In this document: in pieces, positions 12,098 to 23,890 of the stretch
How the letters are laid out: each line of letters starts with the position of its first letter
Numbering within the stretch: position 1 is the stretch's first letter
Source of the DNA: Macrostomum hystrix
Taxonomy: Eukaryota; Platyhelminthes; Macrostomidae
NCBI GenBank assembly: GCA_950097015.1
Contig: CATNEN010000001.1
Coordinates: 10,934,001-10,998,000, forward strand
Direction of reading: 5' to 3'
Length of the DNA stretch: 64,000 nt
Position numbers and translations under genes: made by a program
Notes under the pieces: model-generated
The model's database searches: none
The model's input: only the letters and a program-made list of their open reading frames with translations
Told to the model about the DNA's origin: nothing

Positions 12098-13222
12098 CAC
12101 AGCGTTCATCTGTTAGACACAGCGTTCATCTGTTAGACACAGCGTTCATCTGTTAGACACAGCGTTCATCTGTTAGACACAGCGTTCATCTGTTAGACAC
12201 AGCGTTCATCTGTTAGACACAGCGTTCATCTGTTAGACACAGCGTTCATCTGTTAGACACAGCGTTCATCTGTTAGACACAGCATTCATCTGTTAGGCAC
12301 AGCATTCATCTGTTAGACACTGCGTTCATCTGATAGACACAGCATTCATCTGTTAGACACAGCGTTCATCTGTTAGACACAGCATTCATCTGTTAGACAC
12401 AGCATTCATCTGTTAGACACAGCATTCATCTGTTAGACACAGCATTCATCTGTTAGACACAGCATTCATCTGTTAGACACAGCATTCATCTGTTAGACAC
12501 AGCGTTTATCTGTTAGACACAGCGTTCATCTGTTAGACACAGCATTCATCTGTTAGACACAGCGTTCATCTGTTAGACACAGCATTAATCTGTTAGACAC
12601 AGCATTCATCTGTTAGACACAGCATTCATCTGTTAGACACAGCATTCATCTGTTAGACACAGCGTTCATCTGTTAGACACAGCATTCATCTGTTAGACAC
12701 AGCATTCATCTGTTAGACACAGCATTCATCTGTTAGACACAGCATTCATCTGTTAGACACAGCGTTTATCTGTTAGACACAGCGTTTATCTGTTAGACAC
12801 AGCGTTTATCTGTTAGACACAGCGTTCATCTGTTAGACACAGCATTCATCTGTTAGACACAGCGTTTATCTGTTAGACACAGCGTTCATCTGTTAGGCAC
12901 AGTATCAATTTGTTAGATACAACATTCATCTGTTAGACACTACATCAATCTGTTGGACACTGCATCAATCTGTTAGACACTGCATCAATCTGTTAGACAC
13001 TGCATCAATCTGTTAGACACTGCATCAATCTGTTAGACACAGCATCAATCTGTTAGACACAGCATCAATCTGTTAGACACTACATCAATCTGTTAGACAC
13101 AGCATCAATCTGTTAGACACTACATCAATCTGTTAGACACTGCATCAATCTGTTAGACACTGCATCAATCTGTTAAACACTGCATCAATCTGTTAGATAC
13201 AGCATCAATCTGTTAGACACAG
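12098..13222. repeat. tandem array, 20 bp unit, CTGTTAGACA core
   Basis: Copies of CAGCGTTCATCTGTTAGACA in exact 20 bp register for over 1.1 kb. The first half is GCGTTCATC/GCATTCATC; the last third (12940-13222) shifts to GCATCAATC. Two more copies at 13586-13627 show that the SINE at 13223 interrupts the array. The reverse complement shares TGTCTAACAG with the 10765 array. Confidence 0.95.
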
Positions 13223-13585
13223 TAATAATAATAATAATTGCAGGAGGGCTGCGGGCAGTAGCACATCACTTAGTGACGCTAGACCCGCAGCCAGCGAGGA
13301 GGCAATTCTGCCCATTTCGCTGACTCCTGAGCACACACGCACACAGATACTGTACGCAGGCATACGCTCACACAGGTGTGTACATCTGCCCTGACTTTCT
13401 CATCAACAGGCAGTGTACATTTCACTGTGCCTTGGAGGTTGGCCATCATGGGCGTAAATTGCACGACAAGGCCCCAGCCTTCTCTCCGCTGCTGCGCCCC
13501 AAATAAATGTGGCCTCGCCGTGGAATCGAACTTAGGGTCCGTGGTGCGAGAGGCAAACGCGATAACCGCTCTGCCACCGACCCCC
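13223..13585 (-). mobile_element. tRNA-derived SINE, family A, copy 2, inside an array
   Basis: Reverse-oriented copy with an (AAT)n tail (13224-13239), all body landmarks and an intact head: minus-strand A-box TGGCAGAGCGG and B-box-like AGTTCGATTCC (reading AAGTTCGATTCCACGG). Array units CTGTTAGACAC lie directly on both sides. Any target duplication is therefore hidden in the 20 bp repeat. Confidence 0.88.
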
Positions 13586-13708
13586 CTGTTAGACACTGCA
13601 TCAGTCTGTTAGACACAGCATCCATCAAGACAGGACCTAACATATCGAACAGAAGAGGACTCACAGCAATGCTAGGATGCGTTCTAAATTATTAGAAATT
13701 GTAAGACT

Positions 13709-13880
13709 CCCGATGAAAACGTTACCGTGACAAGAGTCGCATTTGAATCGTTTTATGTGATTCAAATGCGCGTCAAGTGATTCAAATGCGCGTCTAGTGA
13801 CTCAGAAACGATTCTAGTGATTCTAAAACGATTCAAGGGTGGGTGAGTGAGTCGCACAACATTTTCGGATGGCTAGAATC
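13709..13880. promoter_or_regulatory. left terminal inverted repeat and subterminal repeats
   Basis: TIR 13709-13722, followed by GATTCAAATGCG twice (about 13760 and 13780) and three AAACGATTC/ACGATTCTAG-type copies up to 13836. Subterminal repeats of this kind are the usual transposase binding sites in En/Spm elements; binding here is inferred. Confidence 0.75.
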
Positions 13881-15052
13881 GTTTCTGAAGCGTATCTGAT
13901 GCGTTTCAAGTTTTTCACACAGTTTCTGCAACGTGTTAGAACGAATTCAAGTATTCTTCCTGCTGCACAGTATTTATGTCGGATTCCTACCCGACACTTG
14001 ACATTTCATTTAAATCTGCTATTGTAATTAATAAGCTCTAACTCAATTTCACCTCAGTTACAAACTATTTATCCATGCTAATTTAGACAGGCCCAACCCC
14101 AGCCGAAGTGACTTATTAAAAATACAGACTACAAAATGCTATGCATCTTCATTATCTATCCTCAACTAACCTAACTTTGAAATAGTTGTCTCAACGACAA
14201 TTTTGTCTCAAAGAACCACCCCCATTTGTATTTCAGAGCCACCAAACAGCATGAAGAGGCGACCATGTTGCGATGGAGCATATTGGACCTGGGAAACTGT
14301 GTGCAATGTTTCCTTACTTCTACAGAATTCCACTGTATGCTCGTAACTATGATCAAATGTGGCGAATTGACGACTTAGTCTGACGGGCGGACTTTGAACT
14401 TGACTCGTGACGCTGACTCTATTTTTGTGCTTGTTCTTTTTACAATGAGCTCTCAGTTGTAGGCAAAGTAAAGTATTTTTAGTGTCATAGTGCCACGTTT
14501 TTTATGACTAGCGTTCATGCCGCAGTTCGGACGCCGTGGGGCAATTGAAACTGCTGCGACTTTAAAATTACAGTGCGAGAATATCTGCACCCATTTAACT
14601 TCTTATTAATAAATAAGTTTCCAGAATATCAATTTAAGCCTATTTGACACCAAATTTTTGCCTAGTTTGGATGACTTTAAGCACGCGCGTACTGTTATAA
14701 AAAATCCACCTTGTTAATTTATTTTACAAATTTGCTGCAAGCACGACTGGTTGTAAGTGGGTGTCACAACGAGACGTGTCAAGAAAAGGATGTCTGTTCA
14801 ATGTCAGATTAAATGATAACTAAATTTACATGAAATTGTGCCGTTTCATGCTTATCTCTAAATGTCTGTTGAATCTAACAGCACTAGTTGTCCTATGAGA
14901 AAAAGCAACGCAATCGTACAACACTATCCTTCCGTTCAGGGGCCGGTACAAAGTGGGCTTTATTTGCGCGAAATATTTCTGCTTTTATTTAGAGAAGCAG
15001 AGTTAGCAATTTCAGACTTGCTCTAAGTATTCTTCGCCGAGACAACAATGAA

Positions 15053-18000
15053 ATGCAAGCGAAGCAGGTAAGTAAAATCCGGACTGCATGCATTTAAAAA
15101 AATATTTTTTTAAATAACCGGCTAGATAGAATTACATTGCTACGGGCTGTATGAATAAATAATATATTTAACTGCTTCAGAGTCTAGCTTATTCATAATT
15201 AAATCGCGTTTATAAAATTTATCGATTTGAATATACTTGTGCTTTCGTGCGGTTTTTGGAGATCGTAAAATCCAAAATTGCAATTAAGTGCAATGTTCTT
15301 TTAGCGGTGGCACTCTTAACTGTGTAGTGATTACTACTCTTTCTTTAAAGCATTAATTATGACAAAAATTACAGAGACTTGGTTAGTGTTCTAGTTAAAA
15401 GACTATTTTTGGTTTGAACTATTTTTGGTTGTACTACTGTACTGAATTGTAATGTAAACTTACTTTATCAGGTGAACTGGAATTCAGCATACAACTTATA
15501 AATAGGCCTATGAAATTCATTTTATATTTCACCTTTTAGAAGAAAGGGTGCTTTATGATAACTGATCTAATATTGATACTATACTGATAATTCTGATAAT
15601 GATAATGGTACTGATACTGAATGGTGGTGCATGACAATAATATTACTCTATTTGTTCTGCAAAACTCATTTTGCCATAGAGGGTGAAGAAAGTAAATGAA
15701 AAAAAGTAATTAAAATCGTATAAAAAACTGTACAACTGAGTTCACAAAAATATGCTGAAACTCATTTCAACATTGCAACATTTCAAGTGTATAAAATTCT
15801 GCAGCATTACTGCACTGTATATTGCAATGTAAACTGGCTTCATTTGTTAAGTGAAATTGAATTCTGCATACAATTAATATGAATAAATAGGCTGATGAAA
15901 GTGTTTATTATAAAGTTCACCTTTAGCAGACAGGGTACTGATGCTAACATTGAATGGCTAATGCATAATAATAATATTATTATTGTATTGCGTTCTGACT
16001 AGCTCATATTTAGCATATGGTGGGTAAAAATGATAGAGTAAATTCAAAACTCAAATTAATTAAAATCACATTAAATTTTACGATGGAGTTCACATAATAA
16101 AATGTTGAAACTTATCAGATCATTACAGCAGTTACCAACTTAAATGTAGAAATGATATCCGATGTCCTAAATCCTATGACACTATTCTGCACTATACACC
16201 AGCTTTCGTTTTTTACGTCACACTTTATTTTACTTCTTTAATTAAAGAAGTAGAAAGTCTTGCCAAGTTCTATAATAATCTTAATCTTATTAAATCTTAT
16301 TAAATCTTATTAAATCTTATTAAATCTTATTAAGTCTTATTAAGTCTTATTTAATCTTATTAAATCTTATTAAATCTTATTAAGTCTTATTAAGTCTTAT
16401 TTAATCTTATTAAATCTTATTAAGTCCTATTTAATCTTATTAAATCTTATTAAGTCTTATTTAATCTTATTTAATCTTATTTAATCTTATTTAATCTCAT
16501 TTTTCTACTGCCTGAGGTAGCCATAGAAGTTACCAGCTACTTCCAAATTGTCTTTGCCACTGGGAATGTTAATATGTTAAGATACTTGTTCTTCGTAGCA
16601 TACTCATTTTATTAGTAGTCTAAAGACACAGCAGCGCTGACAAGAGTATGAATGAAATGGTAGGAATAAATCACATCAAGCTGAAAAATATATATGGAAT
16701 TGCGCATAACAAAACTTAGTCATATGTGGCACCGTACACGCAGTATTTGTTTAAACTGACGTTTCAGTTGGACATTCGTCAGGCACGTCAACTCCATAGG
16801 AAGGAGTACAGGCGGCGCGAGCGTGCATTGGCCGATTCCGACCCGACTGGGAGGCTTCGCCGAGGCGATGCTCTTCGGCAAAAAAGGAGGCGCGACCGCA
16901 TGCGTCAGGAGCGTCAACTGACAGCTGCAGCTCAGCCGGCAGCCGGGGCAGGTCCATCAATGTCAACGGATCTTGATGATGACAGCGAATGGCATGAGGC
17001 TGAGATTGAGGCTGAGACTGACGCTGAGGTTGATGTTGAGGATGAGGCTGGCGATGATACTGATGCTGCCGCATTTTTTACCCCGCCTAGTAGCAGCAGC
17101 AGTAGTAGTGTCTCGGACGACGATGAGCCATATGTGGACGCTAGGTTACTGGAACCCGTCTGTCCTGGAAGTCGCCATACGCATGGGAGTTTCGCTGTGG
17201 CGATGCAGCAGCTGGTGATGCGACACGGTCTGACGGGTGCAGTCGTTCGCGATGTGCTGCGCTTAATTGAGGACACATTGCCCACAGGTGCGTCCATTCC
17301 TGTATCTCCACATAGTTTACACTGTGCACTGAGTGTGGATCGGCGCCCTGGCAGGAGGACGCACTTCTGTGCTGGCTGTCTGTCCACGGTTGAAGAAAGA
17401 GACGCTGTCTGTGGTAATTGTACAGCTGCGCTGTCCACCGAGAGTCGCTGCACATATTGGAAGGCTGACGTGGCGAAGCAGCTGCGACTGCTCGTTGAGG
17501 CGGATGGCCTGCTTCAGCGGGTTACCTTCCCGGTGGACCATCAGGCCGAGCCTGGAGTACTCAGTTTATTCACTTCGAAGGGATACGAGCAGTTTAAGCA
17601 GAGGATCTGTCTCGATGCCAGGCAGGACTTATCCTACACACTTTGCATCGACGCCTTTCCTGTAAGCGACATTTTACGACTAATTCTTCCATTCAGTACT
17701 GCAGTACATGTACTAACACTTCATCCTTTGACAGGCTTTCCGACACGCTCGGATGGACATTTGTCCTGTGTACCTCAGTGTTAATGAGCTGCCGGATCGC
17801 CTTAAGGGCAACAGTGTGGTCACCTGCGGCTTCTGGTGCGGTCGCCAGAAGCTACATTCAGCGGCTTACCTACCCATTGTAGTCAAGCAGCTGAACAAAT
17901 TGAGTTGCGAAGGGGTGACCTGCAGAAGAGGATTTGGCAATGATGGTGCTCAGGTATATCGGGTCTCGAGTCAGCTGTTTACACCTCTGTGACGGTCGAC

Positions 18001-19803
18001 TTTGTTCACTGAAACATGGCAATCTTTACATCGTGTATCCAAATTCATGCTCCCAGGTCGGTGTCGTTCGTTTCCACCCGCTTCTGTTTCTAATGGACGC
18101 ACCTCAGCGGGCTGAGACCATGGGCATAATGCGCTTCAATGCAGTCCACGGCTGTGACAAATGCTATGCCAGGTCTGTTCCTTCTGGACATGGGCAGGCC
18201 CGCATATTTTCGCCGGATGTGGCTGCCGAGGATTTGGCCTTGGCTGCTGAGTATGGCTGCGAGCAGCCGGAATACCGCACTCTCCATGACACTGTGCACT
18301 TAGCAATGTCCGGAGGCAGCCTGGGCGTCAAGTTTGTGTCTGCCCTGAACGAACTCGTTGGATTCAACTACGTCCTGGGTGCGCTAGTAACACATTTTTT
18401 CGTTGGGTTTGCAAGTAGTGTATACTACTAGGAGTGTCACTATATATACTATGATAGAATCATACTCCACAATTTCATGACAGCCACACCACCTTGCTAT
18501 CTGCACCAGCTGTGCGAGGGCCCTGTAAAGTGGATTCTGCTACAGCTGTTTGGCATGAAGCGGCCGGATAGTAACGCATGTCAGTTTTTATTTGCCTGTG
18601 TAACATACTTGCTTAGACAGTTTAGGACTTACTAACCAGTTATTCCATTCTTATTCAACTTTTGCTCTACAGCGTCGCCCGTACTGCGAAACTCTATTCC
18701 GCTTATTGACGCGCTGACGGCCACCATTCGTGTGCCCAGAGGAGCCATTCAGCGGCCACCGAGGACGCTACGCGACCTTGGGCATTTCAGGGGTCACGAA
18801 CTGGAGGCCTGGCTCATGTTGTATGGGCCCTTAGTCTTTTCTGACGTTCTTCCGGAGATGTACGCGCAGCACTTCCTGCTGCTTTCATCCGCCTTTTTTT
18901 GGTTAACGTTGGAGAATGCGCCACTACATGAGGTGCAGCGGGCGCACATAAGCCTGCGCCATTTCGCTCATCAGATGGAGCCGCTGTACTCTAGACGGGG
19001 CCTCACGTACAATGTGCACCACGTGAGTCTGTCTCGATAGTACAGTGATGGAATTCGAGAAATACGCTTAGCCTCCTATCAATCGTACCGCACTTCACGA
19101 TATTGACCAACAATAGGTCACCAGGCATATGCACACATACGCCGACCTGTACGGACCAGTGCACAGGTTGTCTACCGGCCTATTCGAGTCTCAGCATGGA
19201 CGGCTGCTGACCAAGTTGCATGGCCGGCGGAATCTGGCACCAGAGCTGTGCAAAGTGCTGGCCGTGGAGGTGGCGTGTCGAGAGACACAGGCGTCTCTGA
19301 CACTGGCCGGTGTGACTGCGCAGCAGGAAGCAGACAAGTGCATTGCTGCTGTTAGGCTGTCCCGACCCTTGCGCTACAGGCCCGGACGCTTCCAGCGAGC
19401 ATTGTTGGCCAACGGCTTTCACGTCGAGGCCTACACGGCAAGGCTGCGACTTCGTCGGACGCTCTCCTGCTTCGTAGCGGCTTTCCATACGATCGGAGAG
19501 CTTTTTTTTGGCCGTGTACAAGAAATTCGACGAGCTGAAGACGACATTACTATCAGCATCCGCGTCCGACCGCTGCCACTGGCGGATCCACCAATGCAGC
19601 CACTGTTTTTGTTGTCGGGAATTGCAGACCCTGACCAGGCAGGCTGCAGCTACAGCCATGTTCGCCGACTGGCATGTCATCCTTTCGATGACTTGCCGGA
19701 CAGCGCGGACGTTTATCTACGCGCTGCGCAGATATTGGGCACTTGCGCTGTAACGGACAGTCACATTGCCCTCATGCCTCATCCCCAGATGTCACACTCG
19801 TAA
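15053..19803 (+). CDS. transposase, Tnp2/Transposase_21-like (En/Spm group)
   Basis: Seven-exon model: 15053-15067, 16768-17661, 17735-17953, 18057-18378, 18484-18579, 18673-19022, 19117-19803; phases agree and 860 codons plus stop result. The tiny first exon (MQAKQ, donor CAG|GTAAGT) is the weakest part; the long open exon behind acceptor TTTCAG has no usable ATG of its own. Seen in order: basic N-terminus, Asp/Glu-Ser linker, zinc knuckle C206xxC209...C220xxC223, CIDAFP (D300), PVYLSVNELP, MDAPQRAETMG, HGCDKCY, CYLHQL (488-493), PPRTLRDLGHF and FESQHGRLL (E656). This order of motifs is that of animal transposases related to Tnp2. It would cut and join the element ends in the nucleus. At CYLH relatives usually have D-Y-M-H. 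Confidence 0.85.
16275..16497. repeat. 10 bp microsatellite-like array in transposase intron 1
   Basis: About 22 copies of TTAAATCTTA with TTAAGTCTTA and TTTAATCTTA variants. It sits in the inferred first intron (15068-16767), which is otherwise AT-rich and shows no gene. Confidence 0.9.
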
Positions 19804-20198
19804 CAAAGCTGAACTCATGTTGACATTAAAGAATCCATTATTGTAGGAAATAGATCGACTGCTTCTGCAGTGACTACAGTGACTGCTTCTCGTGTACCTA
19901 GACCTCCCCGACCTCCCGATCCCCGACGTTGAAGCATTTAAACTCCCCAATCCGCTAAAATTCGCACCACACACGCTGAATTTAAGATGGATGATTCATG
20001 ATTCATGATTCATTAACGCGAAGGCAAATAAGAAAATATGTCCGACCTTAATTACATGCGTTGCAATTAAGAATGCGTTGATTCAAGAAATTTACTTTGT
20101 TGCGCGTTGTACTTCTTTCTCATTCTGTTTTGTAAAAACGTAAATCAGAACACCCACATACATGTCAGCTACGTCCCTCCAATCATACCTACAGAAGC

Positions 20199-23069
20199 AT
20201 GCCAAAGCGTAGGTATATGCACAGTCCCAGTCACATTGCGGACAACACCGGTGCCATCCCAGTGCGCCCAGCAGCACAGCTAACAGTTGCATTTCGATGC
20301 GGTCGCTGCGACAAGGTCGCGGCGATTTGCTGTTCCAAGTGCCCCATTAGCTCTAAGTATTTGTGTGACGGCTGCTCCGGGGCGGTACACCTGAAGGCGC
20401 GGGGTCACCGACCTAAGAACTTGCCACACAGTAGCGTGTCACGCCTGAAACCACCTTCAAAGCTGCCAAGACGTGGTTCGAATGGCTCCGCAACTGCATC
20501 AGCAAGTGCCCAAGCTGCTGAGCCAGCCACTATTGAGGAGCCAATAAATCAGGCAGCCGTAAAGCCGGCCACAACCATCCCCAAGCGTCACACCGCTGCA
20601 TCCATGCCAGCCATTCCAGTCGGGGCATGTAAGTCTCAATTGACTGCTCAAGTTCATTGACACAAAGTCACAAGCCGAGCCTCTCAGATCCTAAGGCTGA
20701 GCAATCATCCTACCTCACAGACTTTCATGCAGAGTCGCCCGTACGACTACATCGGGATCCCCAAGCTGCTGCCGCATCCACCGTCCCGAAGTCCGTCGCC
20801 TCCGCCGCTGCTAATAAGCAGGCTGCCTCTGTCGCCGCTGCTAGTAAACAGGTTGCCTCTGTCGCCGCTGCTAGTAAGCAGGCTGCCTCTGTCGCCGCTG
20901 CTAATAAGCAGGCTGCCTCTGTCGCCGCTGCTAGTAAGCAGGCTGCCTCTGTCGCCGCTGCTAGTAAGCAGGCTGCCTCTGTCGCCGCTGCTAGTAAGCG
21001 GGCTGCCGGTGCTGCCGCTGCTGCTAATAAGCAGGCTGCCCCAGACATCGCTGCTGGAAAGCGGGCTAGCGCTGCTGCCGCTGCTCCTAATAGGCAGGCT
21101 GCCACCACAGCTACTGCTTCCATTCCAGTCGGGACAGGTACGTCTCAATTGACTGTTCAAGTTCATCGACACAAAGTCACAAGCCGAGCCTCTCAGATCC
21201 TAAGGCTGAGCAATCATCCTACCTCACAGACTTTCAGGCAGAGTCGCCCGTACGACTACATCGGGATCCCCAAGCTGCTGCCGCATCCACCGTCCCGAAG
21301 TCCGTCGCCTCCGCCGCTGCTAGTAAGCAGGCTGCCTCTGTCGCCGCTGCTAGTAAGCAGGCTGCCTCTGTCGCCGCTGCTAGTAAGCGGGCTGCCGGTG
21401 CTGCCGCTGCTGCTAATAAGCAGGCTGCCCCAGACATCGCTGCTGGAAAGCGGGCTAGCGCTGCTGCCGCTGCTCCTAATAGGCAGGCTGCCACCACAGC
21501 TACTGCTTCCATTCCAGTCGGGACAGGTACGTCTCAATTGACTGTTCAAGTTCATCGACACAAAGTCACAAGCCGAGCCTCTCAGATCCTAAGGCTGAGC
21601 AATCATCCTACCTCACAGACTTTCAGGCAGAGTCGCCCGTACTCCGGCAAAATACTCCGGCTGACCTCGCCGCATACGGTGCCGCTGCCGCGAACACCTT
21701 TACAGGCGCTGCCGCAGCTACTGGTAGGTTCATGTGGGTGTTTCAATTCATTGAGTCCGGAAACTTCAGGGCAACGAGCAGCAGCTGCTTCTTAGGGTAA
21801 CCTCCAGCTAACGGGTTTCACTAGTGGTATTACGTTTTACTGCAATGGGCTAAGAAGCCGACCCCAAGAAGCAATGTGTACAGCACTGTCTTATGGGGAC
21901 AGCAACTAAACGGGAAGCACGAGTTCGGCAACGAATGTTCAATGCGTCAAATCCCTCATTTTCAGTGTCGCTTGACTGCACGCAGTGCCACGTGCGCGAC
22001 GCTGAGCTGCAGAGTGTGCAGCACACAATGCATGGTTTGCAAGTTGAGCAACAGCGGCTCAAGGAGGATAGCGCCGCGAAGGACTTAGCCAACGCCAGGT
22101 TGCAGCAGGAGAGCACTGCAATGCGTCTCCGTATTTCGGGCCTGGAGAAGGAGCTGGATAAACTACAAGCGGAGTTGGTCCAGGTGAGCAGCACGGGGCC
22201 CAAATATCTACTCGCAAATGCTAGAAATGTCAAGACTGTATAGTCAAGCCTTTTCACTTTCTATCACTAAGGTACAGCATGACAGTTCCAGTTCAAAGGC
22301 AGCATGCAGGGCGCAATTTCTTCGCATCGCCCATTTCGCTGATGCTATCAGAGATGCAGCCAGCAGCAATGCACCAGCAGCACAGACAGTCGCGGACACG
22401 GGTGATTTTGCGTCTGGAATGCTGGCTGAGCTGATGGGCATTCCATTGGACGCGCCACATTCAGCTGCGGCTACTGTGTCCGTTGCTGCTACTGCATTCC
22501 CGCTGCCCGTTGCCGATGTTGCCGCAACTGCTGATGCCGACACATGCGGCACAGCCTGTGTCGTGACCGATATGCCCGATATGGTCTCTCTGATTCCAGG
22601 GCACCCATTCAAGGTTTCTTTCTTCCTGATGATTACGGTGATGAAAAATTGACGTTCACTTCCAAACACACAGCACAATTGTCCACCTCCTTGCTTCCAC
22701 TAGGTCAAGCCGAGAAGCTACGCGGAGGTGGTGTCCGCAACAGAAGAGAATAAGAGGTTGCGTTCCAGTCACACGCAGCTTCTGCTTGTGCGGGCTATAC
22801 TGCGCGCAGTTTTCTCGGAAGAAGACATCGCGACTAAATCATTGACCGGCCGGACTCGCAACCAGGGCACTCGCGAACTAGTGCCATCAAGTGTCCTGGA
22901 CGTTGTGCAGTCGTACTTGGTGCGCGTCGCAGGAGCTGCAGTGACGTCTGCGGATATTCAGCTAGTATTCCGCCGCTTGCGCAGTGAGCAGAGGCGCCGT
23001 GCAAAAAAGTCAGCAGTCGACCAGTCTGACCAGAATGGAGAGCCCGGCGAGGAGACTGCTCATTATTAG
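20199..23069 (+). CDS. transposon partner protein: B-box-like zinc cluster, coiled coil, BEN-like end
   Basis: Seven exons: 20199-20628, 20721-21137, 21230-21526, 21619-21723, 21855-22183, 22272-22613, 22704-23069, giving 761 aa with all phases consistent. Residues about 34-75 form a cluster (CGRCD, CCSKC, CDGC, then two His) like B-box or transposon-associated Cys clusters. Exons 2-3 encode Ala-rich repeats (ASVAAASKQA). Exon 5 has CTQC and a long heptad-rich coiled coil up to ELDKLQAELVQ. The last exon (ILRAVFSEEDI, LVPSSVLDVVQSYL, IQLVFRRLR) fits the BEN domain pattern, known for DNA binding in chromatin proteins. It begins 395 bp after the transposase stop, same strand. Inference: a second element-encoded protein that binds the ends or host chromatin. 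The BEN call rests on pattern only. Confidence 0.75.
20629..21645. repeat. tandem duplication of an intron plus exon
   Basis: The 92 bp intron and following exon occur as 20629-21137 (509 bp), 21138-21526 (389 bp) and a third start at 21527-21645 that diverges after the exon's first 26 or so bases. Introns 2 and 3 are identical over 92 bp; intron 1 differs at about three bases. Copies differ mainly in the number of 30 bp Ala-rich units (about 7 against 3). Confidence 0.9.
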
Positions 23070-23589
23070 GATGCGAACTAATGGGCATGGCCATTTGTTG
23101 AGCCCGTTACTATTTGTTCCGTGTTTGTTAGTTTTGTTAAGTTTTTGTCAATTGTTAAAATTGTTAAGCCCGTTAAGGCTATAATATACTCGACGTGCTA
23201 TCCTGCTGAATTAAAAAAGTACCGCTGAATATAAAATGAAAGTACAGTGCCATAGTGATTAATTGCTCACTATAACAGTCTAATTAATAATAATGACAAT
23301 TCTAATGAAACGTAAGTCACGAAAAAATATTTCACTTTCAAACGTACTATTTTGATTCAGGCTTACATTTTTATGGATACCGGGACACAGATCATTTAAT
23401 TTGATTTCCCCGATTGAACGACTCCATGTGTGAACAGTTCTTGTAACTATTCATTTCCGAAAATATGGTACTATAAGGACCACGAGAAGCAGAAGGGAAT
23501 CAGAAATTGTTCAAATATGTTTTAAAAAATCTAAAATTACAACTCCGAGTCAAAAAGCGCTTCGAAGCGCGTCAGATCCGGCCGATACA

Positions 23590-23890
23590 CTTCAGCGACA
23601 GCCCTATTCAAACGATTCAACTGTGAGTGAAAAACGATTCAGAAACGCCGCTAAAACGCGTCAAGTGAATCGTTTTTGACGCGTTTCCGCAAAACGCTTC
23701 AAAGTGATTCAGAAGCGCTTCAAATACGCTTCTTTTACGACGTGTACCGTGACATCTCGTCGGTTTTGAATCACACAGAATTACTTTCGCCCCAGTCCTC
23801 CATTGCAACTCCGAAAGGCTTCAAAAGCGATTCAAATGCGACGCAAACGCTTCATTTACGATTCTAGGACACAGTCACGTTTTCATCGGG
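23590..23890. promoter_or_regulatory. right subterminal repeats and terminal inverted repeat
   Basis: Dense AAACGATTC, AAACGC and GATTCAAATGCG copies in both orientations, ending with the TIR at 23877-23890. It is longer and more complex than the left end. 23070-23590 between gene and repeats is AT-rich with no gene; AATAAA-like sequence near 23230 could serve 3' end formation. Confidence 0.75.

Larger units (their letters stand above)
13709..23890 (+). mobile_element. complete 10.2 kb En/Spm (CACTA/CMC)-like DNA transposon
   Basis: Seen: perfect 14 bp terminal inverted repeats (CCCGATGAAAACGT at 13709-13722; its complement at 23877-23890), flanked by ACT on both sides (13706-13708, 23891-23893), a possible 3 bp target duplication. 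A second perfect 15 bp inverted match (GTCGCATTTGAATCG) lies inside each end (13736-13750, 23828-23842), among many GATTCAAATGCG/AAACGATTC repeats. Known: 3 bp duplications and subterminal repeats are typical of En/Spm elements, whose ends usually begin CACTA; these do not. Two genes lie inside on the same strand. Both have intact frames, so the copy is probably recent. Confidence 0.85.

Noticed and set aside
12098-13222. CRISPR array
   Set aside because: Units are contiguous with no unique spacers and the context is eukaryotic; it is a satellite.
13223-13585. tRNA genes at the A/B-box sequences
   Set aside because: No acceptor-stem pairing or proper tRNA length; heads continue into SINE bodies shared between copies.
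16726-16767. Transposase start at 16726
   Set aside because: The codon there is GTG; the frame behind acceptor TTTCAG at 16767 is better joined to the ATG exon at 15053, in matching phase.
13709-23890. Assignment of the transposon to the KDZ (Kyakuja-Dileera-Zisupton) group
   Set aside because: The zinc cluster of the second gene prompted it, but the transposase core follows the Tnp2-like motif order (NELP, DAPxRA, HGCxxC, FExxxG) rather than the KDZ signatures I know.
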